Part shown: positions 8,768 through 22,454 of the stretch, one piece after another
How positions within the stretch are numbered: position 1 is the first letter of the stretch
Layout of the letters: every line of letters begins with the position of its first letter
Assembly (NCBI RefSeq): GCF_000526315.1
Contig: NZ_JAFV01000001.1
Location: 2,790,001-2,854,000, forward strand
Direction of reading: 5' to 3'
From: Methylopila sp. 73B
Lineage (GTDB): Bacteria; Pseudomonadota; Alphaproteobacteria; Rhizobiales; Methylopilaceae
DNA length: 64,000 bases
Program-made: the position numbers and the translations under genes
Notes under the pieces: model-generated
What the model was told of the DNA's origin: nothing
Seen by the model: only the letters and a program-made list of their open reading frames with translations
The model's database searches: none

Positions 8768-10168
8768 TTACATGTGGATGGCGCGGCCTTCGACGGCGAG
8801 CGCCGCTTCCTTCACCGCTTCGGCCAGCGTCGGGTGCGCGTGGCAGGTGCGGGCGATGTCTTCCGACGAGGCGCCGAACTCCATCGCGATCGCGGCCTCC
8901 GCGATCAGGTCGCCGGCGCGGGGGCCGACGATGTGGACGCCCAGCACCCGGTCGGTCTTGGCGTCGGCCAGCACCTTCACGAAGCCCTCGGTGGTGGCGT
9001 TCGCCTTGGCGCGGCCGTTGGCGGTGAAGGGGAACTTGCCGGCTTTGTAACCGACGCCGGCGGCCTTCAGCTCCTCCTCGGTCTTACCCACCGAGGCGAC
9101 CTCGGGGTAGGTGTAGACCACGCTCGGGATCACATCGTAGTTCACGTGGCCGGCCTTGCCCGCCAGGATCTCCGCGATCGCCATGCCCTCGTCCTCGGCC
9201 TTGTGGGCGAGCATCGGGCCGACGATGACGTCGCCGATGGCGTAGATCCCGTCGACGCTGGACTTGAAGTGGCCGTCGGTCTTCACGCGGCCGCGCTCGT
9301 CGAGCGCGACGCCGGCCTCCTCCAGGCCGAGGCCCGCGGTGTAGGGAACGCGGCCGATGGCGACCAGCACCACGTCCGCCTCCAGCGTCGCGGCCTCGCC
9401 GCCCTTGGCCGGCTCGACCGTGACCTTCAGGCGCTCGCCCGCCTTCTCGGCGCCCGTAACCTTGGAGCCGAGCTTGAACGCCACGCCCTGCTTCTCCAGC
9501 AGGCGCTGGAACTGCTTGGCGACGTCGGAATCCATGCCGGGCAGAATGCGGTCGAGAAACTCGACGACGGTGACCTCGGCGCCGAGGCGCCGCCACACGG
9601 AGCCGAGCTCCAGACCGATCACGCCGCCGCCGACGACGATCATCTTGGCGGGGACCTTCTTCAGCGTCAGCGCGCCGGTCGAGGACACGATGGTCTCTTC
9701 GTCGATGTCGAGGCCGCGCAGCTTCGCGACGTCCGATCCGGTGGCGATCACGATCGCCTTGGTCTCCAGCGTCTGCGCGGCGCCCTCCTCGGACGTCACC
9801 TCGACCTTGCCGGCCCCGAGAATCTTGCCGGTCCCGTGGAAGGCGTCGACCTTGTTCTTCTTCAGCAGGAAAGCGACGCCCTTGGTGTTGCCGTCCACGC
9901 CCTCGTCCTTGAAGGCCATCATCGCCGGCAGGTCCAGTTCAGGCGCCGGGACCTTGATGCCCATCTTGCCGAACTTGTGGCCCGCCTCCTCGAACAGCTC
10001 GGAGGCGTGGAGCAGCGCCTTGGAGGGGATGCAGCCCACGTTCAGGCAGGTGCCGCCATGGGTGGCGCGCTTCTCCACCACCGCCACCTTGAGGCCGAGC
10101 TGCGCGGCGCGGATCGCGCAGACATAGCCGCCGGGGCCGGTGCCGATGACGATGAGGTCGTAAGCCAT
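8768..10168 (-). CDS. lpdA: Dihydrolipoyl dehydrogenase (E3)
   Basis: A 466-residue flavoprotein that reoxidises the dihydrolipoyl groups of 2-oxo acid dehydrogenases with NAD+. It has the FAD-binding GTGPGG (residues 9-14), the redox disulfide in [13 protein letters not shown] (Cys41 and Cys46), the NAD-binding [13 protein letters not shown], and the C-terminal active-site HAHPTLAEA with the catalytic His near 445. It is the last large gene of the block that includes odhA and odhB, separated from odhB by a small membrane protein and the divergently placed SWIB gene. It most likely serves the 2-oxoglutarate complex. Confidence 0.95.
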   Translation of the reverse strand: MAYDLIVIGTGPGGYVCAIRAAQLGLKVAVVEKRATHGGTCLNVGCIPSKALLHASELFEEAGHKFGKMGIKVPAPELDLPAMMAFKDEGVDGNTKGVAFLLKKNKVDAFHGTGKILGAGKVEVTSEEGAAQTLETKAIVIATGSDVAKLRGLDIDEETIVSSTGALTLKKVPAKMIVVGGGVIGLELGSVWRRLGAEVTVVEFLDRILPGMDSDVAKQFQRLLEKQGVAFKLGSKVTGAEKAGERLKVTVEPAKGGEAATLEADVVLVAIGRVPYTAGLGLEEAGVALDERGRVKTDGHFKSSVDGIYAIGDVIVGPMLAHKAEDEGMAIAEILAGKAGHVNYDVIPSVVYTYPEVASVGKTEEELKAAGVGYKAGKFPFTANGRAKANATTEGFVKVLADAKTDRVLGVHIVGPRAGDLIAEAAIAMEFGASSEDIARTCHAHPTLAEAVKEAALAVEGRAIHM

Positions 10169-10347
10169 CTGTCTCTTTCGCTTGCGGTCGTGGGTCAGGC
10201 CGCGCGAGGCGGCGCGTCGTAAGAAGAACGGCGCGCCGCGAAGACACGCCTCAAAAAGGGAACGACTTCGGGCCGGCCGCGGTTGAGTCGCACGAAGCGG
10301 CGACCACGCGGCCGCTGGGCCCTCCCCCTCGAGAAGGAACGATCGAC

Positions 10348-10761
10348 ATGGCGGCCGCCAAGAAGACCGAGACCAAGACCGAAGCCAAGACGACTGCAGC
10401 CAAGACCACGGCGACGAAGGCCGAGACCAAGAGCCCGGCGAAGCCGAAGGCTCCGGCCAAGGCGAAGTCCGCGGACAAGCCCAAGTCCGCCGCCACGCCC
10501 AAGGCGTCCGGCGCGAAGAAGCCCAACGCTCTCAGCGTCGAGGTGAAGCCCTCGGCCGACCTCGCCGCCATCGTCGGCGAGAAGCCGCTGCCCCGCAGCG
10601 AGGTCGTCAGCAAGACCTGGGACTACATCAAGAAGCATAAGCTTCAGAACCCCGATGACGGCCGCGAAATCCTGGCCGACGCCAATCTTGAAAAGATCTT
10701 CGGGAAAAAGAAGGCGACTATGTTCGAGATGAACAAGTTCCTGAACGCGCATCTGAGCTGA
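10348..10761 (+). CDS. SWIB/MDM2 domain protein with Lys/Ala-rich tail
   Basis: A 137-residue protein with two parts. Residues 1-60 are a lysine/alanine/threonine/proline-rich, histone-H1-like segment made of [11 protein letters not shown]-type repeats. Residues about 62-137 form a SWIB domain ([46 protein letters not shown]). SWIB proteins in bacteria are thought to act on DNA or chromatin; their exact role is unproven. The basic tail suggests nonspecific DNA binding. The ATG at 10348 lies 9 nt after AGGAACGA. It is flanked by minus-strand genes, so it is a single-gene unit. Confidence 0.85.
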   Translation: MAAAKKTETKTEAKTTAAKTTATKAETKSPAKPKAPAKAKSADKPKSAATPKASGAKKPNALSVEVKPSADLAAIVGEKPLPRSEVVSKTWDYIKKHKLQNPDDGREILADANLEKIFGKKKATMFEMNKFLNAHLS

Positions 10762-10775
10762 CGCGACGCGAGGCG

Positions 10776-10796
10776 GCCGGGCGAACGTCGCCCGGC
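10776..10796 (+). terminator. Hairpin after the SWIB gene
   Basis: A perfect 9-bp stem GCCGGGCGA / TCGCCCGGC with a 3-nt loop, beginning 15 bp after the SWIB stop. No T-run follows, so efficient intrinsic termination is uncertain. Confidence 0.35.
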
Positions 10797-10871
10797 GGCC
10801 TCGGCGATAGTCTGACATTCGAGGCGCCGTAACGGATCGACGTCGCATCCGCGCACTCTCCCCGTCCAGCC

Positions 10872-11144
10872 TCAGTCTTTCCGGGCGCCGCCGGCCGTCT
10901 TCGACGACCGCGCCAGAAACGCCAACGTCCCGCGGTTGATCACGACGATTAGCGCCGACAAGCCCACCAGCCACGGCAGAATCGGCAGCAGGGCGGCGAT
11001 CGTCTTGTCGAGGTCGCCGGGGTGGATCGTCAGAAACCCGGCGATCGCGATCATGCCGACGATCGCCATCACGGATTGACGATCCGCCGTCTGCCTTCGC
11101 GCCGCGATGAGGGCAGCGTCCTCGGTACGAGCCGCCTGCGTCAC
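10872..11144 (-). CDS. Small two-helix membrane protein coupled to odhB
   Basis: A 90-residue protein of unknown function. The N-terminal 25 residues are polar. Two hydrophobic segments follow at about 26-42 ([16 protein letters not shown]) and 53-78 ([18 protein letters not shown] and onward), then a short basic tail. Its ATG (11144) overlaps the odhB stop in an ATGA junction, so it is almost certainly cotranslated with the 2-oxoglutarate dehydrogenase E2 subunit. The position suggests a link to TCA enzymes or simply cotranscription. I do not recognise a family. Confidence 0.65.
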   Translation of the reverse strand: MTQAARTEDAALIAARRQTADRQSVMAIVGMIAIAGFLTIHPGDLDKTIAALLPILPWLVGLSALIVVINRGTLAFLARSSKTAGGARKD

Positions 11145-12430
11145 AGATCCATCACCAGCCGCGACGGGTCTTCCAGGCTCTCCTTCACGCGGACGAGGAA
11201 GGTGACCGCCTCTTTGCCGTCGACCACGCGGTGGTCGTAGCTGAGCGCGAGATACATCATCGGCCGGATCTCGATCTTGCCGCCGACCGCCATCGGCCGC
11301 TCCTGGATCTTGTGCATGCCGAGAATGCCGGACTGCGGCGCGTTCAGGATCGGGGTCGACATCAGCGAGCCGTAGATGCCGCCGTTGGTGATGGTGAAGG
11401 TGCCGCCCTGCATCTCCTCGATGCCGAGCTTGCCGTCACGGGCGCGGCGGCCGAAGTCGGTGATCTTCTTCTCGATGCCCGCGAGGCCGAGCGCGTCGGC
11501 GTCGCGCACGACGGGAACCACAAGGCCCTTCTCGGTGCCGACCGCGATGCCGACGTGGTAGTAGTTCTTGTAGACGAGCTCGGCGCCGTCGATCTCGGCG
11601 TTGACCGCCGGCAGATCCTTCAGCGCCTGGATCACGGCCTTTACGAAGAAGCCCATGAAGCCGAGCTTCACGCCGTGCTTCTTCTCGAACACGTCCTTGT
11701 ACTTCGCGCGCAGCGCCATGACCTCGGTCATGTCGACCTCGTTGAAGGTCGTCAGCATGGCCGCGGTGTTCTGCGCGTCCTTGAGGCGGCGGGCGATGGT
11801 CTGGCGGAGCTTGGTCAGCTTGACCCGCTCCTCGCGAGAGGCGTCGTCCGGCGCGGAGGGGGCGCGGGCCTGGACGGCGGGCTGGGGCGCCGGCGTCTTG
11901 GCGCCGCTCTCGACCGCGACCAGCATGTCGCCCTTGGTCACGCGGCCGTCCTTGCCGGTGCCCTGCACGCCCGCGGGATCGACGCCGCTCTCGGCGCCGA
12001 TGCGGCGCACGGACGGCGCCTGACCGGCGTCGGCGGGCGCCTGGCCGCCGTTCGCCTTCAGGGCTTCCTTGGAGGCCTCGCGCGGCTTGGTCTCGTTGGC
12101 GTCGTCCTTGATCGCGGGCTCGGCGGCCTTGGCCGGCTCCGCCGGCTTCGCCTCGGTCTTGGCCGCAGCCTTGGGCGCGGGCGCGGCGCCCTCGCCGGCC
12201 TCGATCGAGCCCAGCAGCGCGTCGACGCCGACGGTGTCGCCCTCGTTCGCCTCGATCGCGCCGAGGACGCCGGCGGCGGGCGCCGGCACCTCCAGCGTCA
12301 CCTTGTCGGTCTCGAGCTCGACGATCGGCTCGTCGACGGCGACCGCCTCGCCCGGCTTCTTGAACCACCGGCCGATGGTGGCCTCGGTCACGGATTCGCC
12401 AAGCGTCGGCACGCGGATTTCGGTCGCCAT
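11141..12430 (-). CDS. odhB: 2-oxoglutarate dehydrogenase E2, dihydrolipoyl succinyltransferase
   Basis: The 429-residue E2 core of the 2-oxoglutarate dehydrogenase complex, which transfers the succinyl group to CoA. Domain order: an N-terminal lipoyl domain (1-80) with the lipoylated lysine in [11 protein letters not shown]; an Ala/Pro/Lys linker (80-145); a peripheral subunit-binding domain with [19 protein letters not shown]; and a C-terminal catalytic domain with [15 protein letters not shown], His near 400. The start is the ATG at 12430 ([14 protein letters not shown]), which matches the family. The frame is open 17 codons further, but those are unlike E2. The 108 bp before it contain a CAGT-rich low-complexity stretch. 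Confidence 0.95.
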   Translation of the reverse strand: MATEIRVPTLGESVTEATIGRWFKKPGEAVAVDEPIVELETDKVTLEVPAPAAGVLGAIEANEGDTVGVDALLGSIEAGEGAAPAPKAAAKTEAKPAEPAKAAEPAIKDDANETKPREASKEALKANGGQAPADAGQAPSVRRIGAESGVDPAGVQGTGKDGRVTKGDMLVAVESGAKTPAPQPAVQARAPSAPDDASREERVKLTKLRQTIARRLKDAQNTAAMLTTFNEVDMTEVMALRAKYKDVFEKKHGVKLGFMGFFVKAVIQALKDLPAVNAEIDGAELVYKNYYHVGIAVGTEKGLVVPVVRDADALGLAGIEKKITDFGRRARDGKLGIEEMQGGTFTITNGGIYGSLMSTPILNAPQSGILGMHKIQERPMAVGGKIEIRPMMYLALSYDHRVVDGKEAVTFLVRVKESLEDPSRLVMDL

Positions 12431-12538
12431 CGAAGTCTCCCATGGGGCCGGCGCTCGTCGCCGTCCCGCTTCAGCTCTCAACGTTCAGTCAGCGGTCAGT
12501 TCGGTCGGTCGTTCAGTCAGAATTGGCGGGGCGGCCGG

Positions 12539-15493
<2,955 letters not shown>

Positions 15494-15642
15494 CGGATTA
15501 GACCTTGCGTTGATTTCGGAGCTCGCCCCTTGCGTCCATATGGGGGCGACGGTTCAGTTTTGAACGTCCGGAACGCGATTGCACTCTGATCGTGGCGTCA
15601 TTCCGACGCCGGCTACGACGAGCAAGAACGGCGCCGCCGTCC

Positions 15643-16527
15643 TCACCCCTTCAGCAATTCCACGAGCGTTTTCCCCAGCCGTGCGGGGCTGGGCGAGACC
15701 CGGACGCCGGCGGCTTCCATGGCGGCGATCTTGTCGTCCGCGCCGCCCTTGCCGCCCGAGATGATCGCGCCCGCATGCCCCATCCGCCGGCCCGGAGGCG
15801 CCGTGCGGCCCGCGATGAAGCCGACCGTCGGTTTCTTGCGGCCGCGCTTCGCCTCGTCGGCCAGGAACTGCGCCGCGTCCTCCTCCGCCGAGCCCCCGAT
15901 CTCGCCGATCATCACGATCTGCTCGGTCTTCGGGTCGGCCAGGAACATCTCCAGCATGTCGATGAACTCGGTCCCCTTCACAGGGTCGCCGCCGATGCCC
16001 ACCGCCGTGGTCTGGCCGAGGCCCTCACGCGTCGTCTGGAACACCGCCTCGTAGGTCAGCGTGCCCGAGCGCGACACCACGCCCACCGTGCCGCGGCTGA
16101 AGATGTTGCCCGGCATGATGCCGATCTTCGACTCGCCCGCCGTCACCACGCCCGGGCAGTTCGGGCCTATGAGCCTGGTCTTCGAGCCCACGAGCGCCCG
16201 CTTCACCCGCACCATGTCGAGCACCGGCACGCCCTCGGTGATGCACACCACAAGCGGGATCTCCGCCGCGATCGCCTCGAGGATCGCGTCCGCCGCCCCC
16301 GCCGGCGGCACGTAGACCACCGAGGCGTCCGCGCCGGTCGCCTCGCGGGCCTCCCGCACCGTGTCGAACACCGGAAGGTTCAGGTGCGTCTGCCCGCCCT
16401 TCCCCGGCGCCACGCCGCCGACCATCCTGGTCCCGTAGGCGATCGCCTGCTCGGAGTGGAACGTGCCGTTCTTGCCGGTGAAGCCCTGGCAGATGACTTT
16501 GGTGGTCGCGTCGATCAGGATCGACAT
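15643..16527 (-). CDS. sucD: Succinyl-CoA synthetase alpha subunit
   Basis: The 294-residue alpha chain of succinyl-CoA synthetase, which makes ATP or GTP from succinyl-CoA. It starts [21 protein letters not shown] and contains the CoA-binding GKGGQTH and the phosphorylated histidine in [14 protein letters not shown] (His about 251). Only 3 bp separate it from the sucC stop, so the two subunits are made together. Confidence 0.96.
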   Translation of the reverse strand: MSILIDATTKVICQGFTGKNGTFHSEQAIAYGTRMVGGVAPGKGGQTHLNLPVFDTVREAREATGADASVVYVPPAGAADAILEAIAAEIPLVVCITEGVPVLDMVRVKRALVGSKTRLIGPNCPGVVTAGESKIGIMPGNIFSRGTVGVVSRSGTLTYEAVFQTTREGLGQTTAVGIGGDPVKGTEFIDMLEMFLADPKTEQIVMIGEIGGSAEEDAAQFLADEAKRGRKKPTVGFIAGRTAPPGRRMGHAGAIISGGKGGADDKIAAMEAAGVRVSPSPARLGKTLVELLKG

Positions 16528-16530
16528 GGC

Positions 16531-17730
16531 TCAGGCCCCCTTCTTCACGGCGGCCACGATCTTCTGCGCGGCGTCGTCCAGGTCGTCCGCCGGCAGCACG
16601 TTCAGCCCGCTCTCGGCGATGATTCGCTTGCCTTCCTCGACGTTCGTGCCCTCGAGCCGAACGACCAGCGGGACCTGAAGCCCCACCGTCTTCACCGCCG
16701 CGATCACGCCGCGCGCGATCACGTCGCACTTCATGATCCCGCCGAAGATGTTGACGAGGATCCCCTTCACCTGCGGATCGGCGGTGATGATCTTGAACGC
16801 CGCCGTCACCTTCTCCTCCGTCGCGCCGCCGCCGACGTCCAGGAAGTTCGCCGGCTCCTCGCCGTAGAGCTTGATGATGTCGAGCGTCGCCATCGCCAGA
16901 CCCGCCCCGTTCACCATGCAGCCGATGGTGCCGTCGAGCGCGATGTAGGCGAGGTCGTGCTTCGACGCCTCGATCTCCTTCGCGTCCTCCTCCGTCAGGT
17001 CGCGCAGCTCGGCGAGCTCCGGATGACGGTAGAGCGCGTTCGAATCGAACGTCACCTTGGCGTCGAGCACCCTGATCTTGTCGTCTTTGGTGACGATGAG
17101 AGGGTTGATCTCGAGCATCGCCATGTCGAGGCTGACGAAGGCCTCGTAGAGCTGGTCGACGAGCTTTCCGGCCTGCTTGGCGAGGTCGCCGGACAGACCC
17201 AGCGCCTTGGCGATGGTGCGCCCGTGATGCGGCTGCACGCCGGTCGCGGGATCGACGGTCACGGTGTGGATCTTCTCGGGCGTGTCGTGCGCCACGTCCT
17301 CGATGTTCATGCCGCCTTCGGTCGAGACGACGAAGGCCACATGGCCGGAGTCGCGATCGACGAGGGCCGACAGATAGAACTCCTTGGCGATGTCGGAGCC
17401 TTCCTCGACGTAGAGGCGATTTACCTGCTTGCCGGCGGGGCCGGTCTGCAGCGTCACCAGCGTCTTGCCAAGCATCTGGCCGACGAATTCCTTCGCCTCT
17501 TCCGGCGACTTGGCGAGGCGGACGCCGCCCTTCTCGCCGGCCTCGGCCTCGTTGAACTTCCCCTTGCCGCGGCCGCCGGCGTGGATCTGCGACTTCACCA
17601 CCCACACGGGACCGTCGAGGCCGGCGATCGCCGCGTCGGCGTCCGCCGCGGTCAGGATCGGGTAGCCGATCGGGACCGGCGCGCCGAAGGTCTTCAGCAG
17701 CGCCTTGGCCTGGTACTCATGGATGTTCAT
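16531..17730 (-). CDS. sucC: Succinyl-CoA synthetase beta subunit
   Basis: A 399-residue ATP-grasp subunit that binds the nucleotide and succinate. It starts [20 protein letters not shown]. The ATP-grasp region reads [18 protein letters not shown], and the metal/substrate residues lie in [11 protein letters not shown] and [12 protein letters not shown]. Its start overlaps the 3' end of the preceding small membrane protein gene by 14 bp, which suggests translational coupling in the mdh-sucCD operon. Confidence 0.96.
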   Translation of the reverse strand: MNIHEYQAKALLKTFGAPVPIGYPILTAADADAAIAGLDGPVWVVKSQIHAGGRGKGKFNEAEAGEKGGVRLAKSPEEAKEFVGQMLGKTLVTLQTGPAGKQVNRLYVEEGSDIAKEFYLSALVDRDSGHVAFVVSTEGGMNIEDVAHDTPEKIHTVTVDPATGVQPHHGRTIAKALGLSGDLAKQAGKLVDQLYEAFVSLDMAMLEINPLIVTKDDKIRVLDAKVTFDSNALYRHPELAELRDLTEEDAKEIEASKHDLAYIALDGTIGCMVNGAGLAMATLDIIKLYGEEPANFLDVGGGATEEKVTAAFKIITADPQVKGILVNIFGGIMKCDVIARGVIAAVKTVGLQVPLVVRLEGTNVEEGKRIIAESGLNVLPADDLDDAAQKIVAAVKKGA

Positions 17731-18121
17731 CGAAATGTCCCTGAGGCCTGAGTGAGGGCGCCCCGCCGGAGGGGGAGGCCGCTCGACGTCGCCCGCGCAC
17801 GGCCTTGCGGCGACGCTGGGCGATCAAGCGGTCCACGCCGTTGGCCACGGAGGCCAGGATGGCGTGCGCCAGAAGAAGAAACGCGGTCAGCGACGCGCCC
17901 ATGACGATCGGGGGCAGGACGCCGTTCACAAAGCGGTCGGACGGGCCGCCCGGCCCGAACCCGGAGACGAGCGCGGCCAACGCAAACAGCGGCCCGAGAA
18001 GACCGCCCGCGAGCGCCGCCGCCCAGTCGACCCCGCGACGGACCGGCCCCCTGCCGGGGTTCGGTCCGTCCGGCCAGTCCTTCAGGCCGTCGGCCACGTC
18101 GGACAGGTCCAGGTCGTCCAT
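17717..18121 (-). CDS. Small membrane protein between mdh and sucC
   Basis: A 134-residue protein of unknown function encoded between mdh and sucC. It begins [19 protein letters not shown], an acidic head. Two hydrophobic helices follow: about 32-55 ([20 protein letters not shown] and on) and 68-92 ([20 protein letters not shown] and on). The tail is strongly basic ([14 protein letters not shown]). The ATG is 68 bp after the mdh stop, and the gene runs 14 bp into sucC. An upstream extension in this frame runs antiparallel to nothing but overlaps mdh out of frame, so I reject it. A soluble enzyme operon carrying a membrane protein is unusual. Confidence 0.6.
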   Translation of the reverse strand: MDDLDLSDVADGLKDWPDGPNPGRGPVRRGVDWAAALAGGLLGPLFALAALVSGFGPGGPSDRFVNGVLPPIVMGASLTAFLLLAHAILASVANGVDRLIAQRRRKAVRGRRRAASPSGGAPSLRPQGHFDEHP

Positions 18122-18189
18122 CGCAGCTCCCGTCGGCGCCTTCCGGCCGCATGACGTCCGCTCCCGTGTCGGCTTAAGCCCCGGCCCGC

Positions 18190-19233
<1,044 letters not shown>

Positions 19234-19326
19234 CTATCGCGATTGAGCAATCCGTTCAAGTGATCGGACCTGTGAATTGTGCGCTGCGATCTCGCATTGC
19301 GAGGTTGAGCAAAGAGTAAGGCGGGC

Positions 19327-20493
19327 TCACGTTTCGACCAGCCCCGCAGCGCTTCCGCTCGCCGCGCTGTCGGGCCGTCCATGGGGGCGATCGAGCCAGG
19401 CGTCGGAGCGCATTTCGACCAGGCGCGAGGCGGTCCGGGCGAAGCCGAAGGTCTCGTAGCCCTCCGTGCCGCGCCAGAGATCGTCCGGCTCCGCTTCGGC
19501 CGATGCGACCAGCTTGACGTGATGCTCGTAGAGCGCGTCGACCAGCGTCATGAAGCGGCGCGCCTCGTTGCGGCGGCCCTCGTCCAATGTCGGCACCCGG
19601 TCGAGCACAAGCGTGTGATAGCGGCGTGCGATCGCGATGTAGTCGGCGGCGCCGAGCGGCCTCGCGCAGAGATCGTCGAAGCTCGCGCGCGCGACGCCGT
19701 TCGACACCCGCGGCAGCGCGACGTGGCGGCCCTGCACGTCGAGCGCGCCCGGCTCGCCGTCGGAACCCGCAAGCGCGCGGAACGCCTGGTCCAGAGCCGC
19801 TTCCGCGCCGGCGTCCGCCGGCGTGTGCCACACGCCGGTGTCGCCGAGCTTCTCGCGGCGGAAGTCGGTGGGCGAGGCCAGCTTCACCACCTCCATGCGC
19901 TGCTCGAGCATCTTGATGAAGGGCGTGAACAGCGAGCGGTTGAGGCCGTCCTTGTAGAGCTCCTGCGGCGGCACGTTGGAGGTCGCGACCACCGTGACCC
20001 CGGCGGCGAACAGCCGCTCGAACAGCCGCGCGAGGATCATGGCGTCGGCGATGTCGGTGACGTGGAACTCGTCAAAGCACAGCAGCGTCGCTTCCGCCGC
20101 GAGCGCCTCGCCGACCGGCGGGATCACGTCGCCCGTGGGGCCCTTGCCGAACTTCGCGTCCGCGCGGGCCGCATGGATGCGGGCGTGGACGTCGATCATG
20201 AAGTCGTGGAAATGCGCGCGGCGCTTCTTCGCGACCGGGACGGACTCGAAGAACAGGTCCATCAGCCGCGTCTTGCCGCGGCCGACGTCGCCCCAGACGT
20301 AAAGGCCCCGGAGAGGGTCTGCGGCGCGTTTGGCGAAGAGCCAGCCGAGCGCCCCCGATTTGCCGCGTCCGCGGTCGCGCAGCGCCTGGTCGAGCTCGCC
20401 GAGGCGACGCACCACCGCCTCCTGCGCGGGATCGCGATCGAGCGCGCCCGATCGGACGAGCGCTTCGTAGCGCTGGGTGGTGGTTTCGGTCAT
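19327..20493 (-). CDS. zapE: Cell division protein ZapE (AFG1-like ATPase)
   Basis: A 388-residue AAA-type ATPase of the AFG1/LACE1/ZapE family. It has Walker A in GDVGRGKT (residues 68-75), Walker B in LLCFDEFHVTDIADAM, a sensor region with VVATSNVPP, and the family C-terminus DALYEHHVKLV. In E. coli ZapE acts at the Z ring during constriction; the mitochondrial homologues act in protein quality control. It lies upstream of mdh in the same direction, a neighbourhood common in alphaproteobacteria. Confidence 0.92.
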   Translation of the reverse strand: MTETTTQRYEALVRSGALDRDPAQEAVVRRLGELDQALRDRGRGKSGALGWLFAKRAADPLRGLYVWGDVGRGKTRLMDLFFESVPVAKKRRAHFHDFMIDVHARIHAARADAKFGKGPTGDVIPPVGEALAAEATLLCFDEFHVTDIADAMILARLFERLFAAGVTVVATSNVPPQELYKDGLNRSLFTPFIKMLEQRMEVVKLASPTDFRREKLGDTGVWHTPADAGAEAALDQAFRALAGSDGEPGALDVQGRHVALPRVSNGVARASFDDLCARPLGAADYIAIARRYHTLVLDRVPTLDEGRRNEARRFMTLVDALYEHHVKLVASAEAEPDDLWRGTEGYETFGFARTASRLVEMRSDAWLDRPHGRPDSAASGSAAGLVET

Positions 20494-20736
20494 CGCAGGG
20501 ACGCGACGCCTCGCAGGGTGGCGGAGCGCGGAGACGGGCCGCGATCCGGGAGGGACGACCGTCGCTTACCAGACGATCGGAGACCCGTCATGCGGGCCGA
20601 TCGTGGGACAGACCTTCGTCGTGCGCGCATCACATCTGCGGGGGCGAGGAACGCGGCCGGCGGCGGCGGCGTTTTTCTACGCTCGGCGCGGCCCCAGCCG
20701 TCGCTGTCCGTGCCCTTGATGGGAAGGATAAGTCGC

Positions 20737-21018
20737 GTGCGCACCGCACTCTGTCTCGCCCTCGGCCTCCTCGCAGCCGGCGTCGCCACAGCCGACGCCG
20801 GCCAGACGAAGACCCACGCCCGACGCGAGGCGCGCGTCTACGACCGCGTTCCAGACGACGCCTGGCTGCCCTTCGGCGGCTATCGGGAGCGGCGAGCGTA
20901 CGCGCCGGACACGCCCTACGGCCCGCGCTACCAGACCCAGGAGCAGGAGCAGCAGTCGATGTACGACTTCTCCACGGGCAAGCGCGGCAACATGCGGGAG
21001 TATTGGTGGCGCAACTGA
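20737..21018 (+). CDS. Small exported protein, unknown function
   Basis: A 93-residue protein with an N-terminal signal peptide (VRTALCLALGLLAAGVATA, then DA). The mature part is tyrosine- and arginine-rich (YRERRAYAPDTPYGPRYQTQ and on) and ends in WWRN. The GTG start at 20737 is chosen because AAGGA lies 8 nt upstream. An ATG at 20719 would place that site inside the gene. No family is recognised. It probably sits in the periplasm or outer envelope. Confidence 0.55.
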   Translation: MRTALCLALGLLAAGVATADAGQTKTHARREARVYDRVPDDAWLPFGGYRERRAYAPDTPYGPRYQTQEQEQQSMYDFSTGKRGNMREYWWRN

Positions 21019-21089
21019 TCCGCGGCTGCGCGGGCTGAGGGATCGCTCGCGGCTTGTGGAACGTGTCCGGCGCGCCTAATCCTAGCCCC

Positions 21090-21407
21090 GTGACCCGGCT
21101 GAAGATCCTGACGATCGCCCTGTGCGTGGCGGTTCTCGCGTTGTGCGGAGGGATGACGCCGTACGTCGTCTGCGCGCCCGGCGACCACGCGCCTGCGGCC
21201 GTCGCCTCGGCGCAGGACGATCATGCCGCCGCCCATCCCGTCGACCGCGCGTACCACTGCCTGTCCGTCTGCGCCGCCCTGCCCGCGGTGTTGGCCGCGG
21301 CGCTCGCCCCGCGGTCCGAAGGCGAGACCGCCGACCTCTGGCGGGCGCTCGCCGTGGGGAAGAGTCATAGTCCCGACATGGCGAGCCCGCCGCCACGCTC
21401 CGTCTGA
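21090..21407 (+). CDS. Small hydrophobic protein with Cys/His residues
   Basis: A 105-residue protein. The GTG at 21090 gives VTRLKILTIALCVAVLALCGG, a signal or anchor helix. The rest contains several histidines and cysteines (APGDHAPAAVASAQDDHAAAH, AYHCLSVCAALP) and a second hydrophobic stretch, PAVLAAALA. A longer form from an ATG at 21054 is open but adds a non-hydrophobic leader. The spacing of Cys and His and the following DUF305 gene hint at metal handling, but this is inference. No family is recognised. Confidence 0.5.
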   Translation: MTRLKILTIALCVAVLALCGGMTPYVVCAPGDHAPAAVASAQDDHAAAHPVDRAYHCLSVCAALPAVLAAALAPRSEGETADLWRALAVGKSHSPDMASPPPRSV

Positions 21408-21459
21408 CGCCTCGGCGCCTGAGCGCGCCCTCACCTCAACACTCAGATGGAGCACTCCC

Positions 21460-21846
21460 ATGACGTCCTTCAAGGCGGCCCTTCTCTGCGCCGCGACCCT
21501 CGCCCTCACGACGCCCGCGGCGGCGGACCAGCACGACGCGTCCGGCCATCAGGGCCATGGCGGCGCGACCGCCGGAGAAAGCCCGGCGTCCGCCGCCTTT
21601 CGCGCCGCGAACAGCAAGATGCACGAGGCGATGACGCTGCCGCTCAGCGGCGACGCCGACGCGGACTTCCTGCGCGCCATGATCCCCCACCACGAGGGAG
21701 CGCTCGAGATGGCGCGGATCGAACTCGAGCACGGCAGGAACGCCGCGGCGCGGGGGCTGGCCGAGCGGATCGTCGCCGCGCAGGAGCGCGAGATCGCGGA
21801 GATGAAGGCGCTGCTGGCTCAGATCGAGGCCGCGCCGTCGAAGTGA
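21460..21846 (+). CDS. DUF305 domain periplasmic protein
   Basis: A 128-residue exported protein with a signal peptide at residues 1-22 (FKAALLCAATLALTTPAAA). A histidine-rich stretch follows (QHDASGHQGHGG), then a DUF305 domain with its hallmark DADFLRAMIPHHEGALEMA, His77-His78. DUF305 proteins are four-helix-bundle-like and often sit near copper or other metal genes; CopM of cyanobacteria is a copper-binding member. The gene lies 52 bp after the small Cys/His protein, so the two may form one unit. Confidence 0.85.
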   Translation: MTSFKAALLCAATLALTTPAAADQHDASGHQGHGGATAGESPASAAFRAANSKMHEAMTLPLSGDADADFLRAMIPHHEGALEMARIELEHGRNAAARGLAERIVAAQEREIAEMKALLAQIEAAPSK

Positions 21847-21902
21847 TGCGCGGGCGATAAGCCCGACGGCTGGGAGCGCGCGTCCTGCCGGGCGCGCGCT
21901 CC

Positions 21903-22307
21903 TCAGCGGAACGCCTCGTCCACCGTCGGCCGCAGGCCGTTGACCAGGGCGTTGGTCTTGTTCGCGAGAGCGATCACCGACAGCAGCTCGGCAAGGCCGG
22001 CGTCGTCGAGGCCCTTGGCGCGGGCGCCGGCGGTGTGGGAGCGGATGCAATACTCGCAGCCGTTCGTGACCGAGACCGCGATGTAGACGAGCTCCTTGGT
22101 GAGCGGGTCGAGCGCGCCGTCGCCCATCACCGCCTTCACCTCGCCCCAGGTGCGCTCCAGCGCCGCCGGGTCGTTCGCGAGCGCCCGCCAGAAGTTGTTG
22201 ACGAGGTCGGTCTTGCGCACCGCCCGGATGTCGTCGAACACGGCGCGCACGCGGGGGTCGGCTTCGGCGTCGGACACAAGCGGGAGCAGAGGACGGGGAT
22301 CGGACAT
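21903..22307 (-). CDS. AhpD-like carboxymuconolactone decarboxylase family protein
   Basis: A 134-residue member of the AhpD/CMD fold. It contains the CxxC pair and following histidine in TNGCEYCIRSHT (Cys84, Cys87, His91), the arrangement of AhpD-type peroxidase reductants, and LTKELVYIAVSV before it. A role in peroxide or general thiol redox chemistry is plausible from the family; the substrate is unknown. It stands alone, divergent from the MAPEG gene. Confidence 0.82.
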   Translation of the reverse strand: MSDPRPLLPLVSDAEADPRVRAVFDDIRAVRKTDLVNNFWRALANDPAALERTWGEVKAVMGDGALDPLTKELVYIAVSVTNGCEYCIRSHTAGARAKGLDDAGLAELLSVIALANKTNALVNGLRPTVDEAFR

Positions 22308-22454
22308 TGCGGTCTCCTACAAATCGCGCCGCCGACCATTCCGCCCTGCGCTCAGGATCGCAACTCGACGCTCGGCGGTGGTCCACCGGCGCGAGAGCTC
22401 GTATCTGACGCGAGGGAAGCGCCGCGCTTCCGTCGCCCCGTTTGGAGACCTGCG

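Noticed and set aside
10348-10761. Lysine-rich protein read as a histone H1-like or HU protein
   Set aside because: The tail is H1-like, but the folded part matches a SWIB domain, so I call it a SWIB protein.
12431-12538. CAGT-rich run between odhB and odhA as a microsatellite or regulatory repeat
   Set aside because: The units (TCAGTCAGCGGTCAGT, GGTCGGTCGTTCAGTCAG) are irregular and short; I see no structure beyond low complexity.
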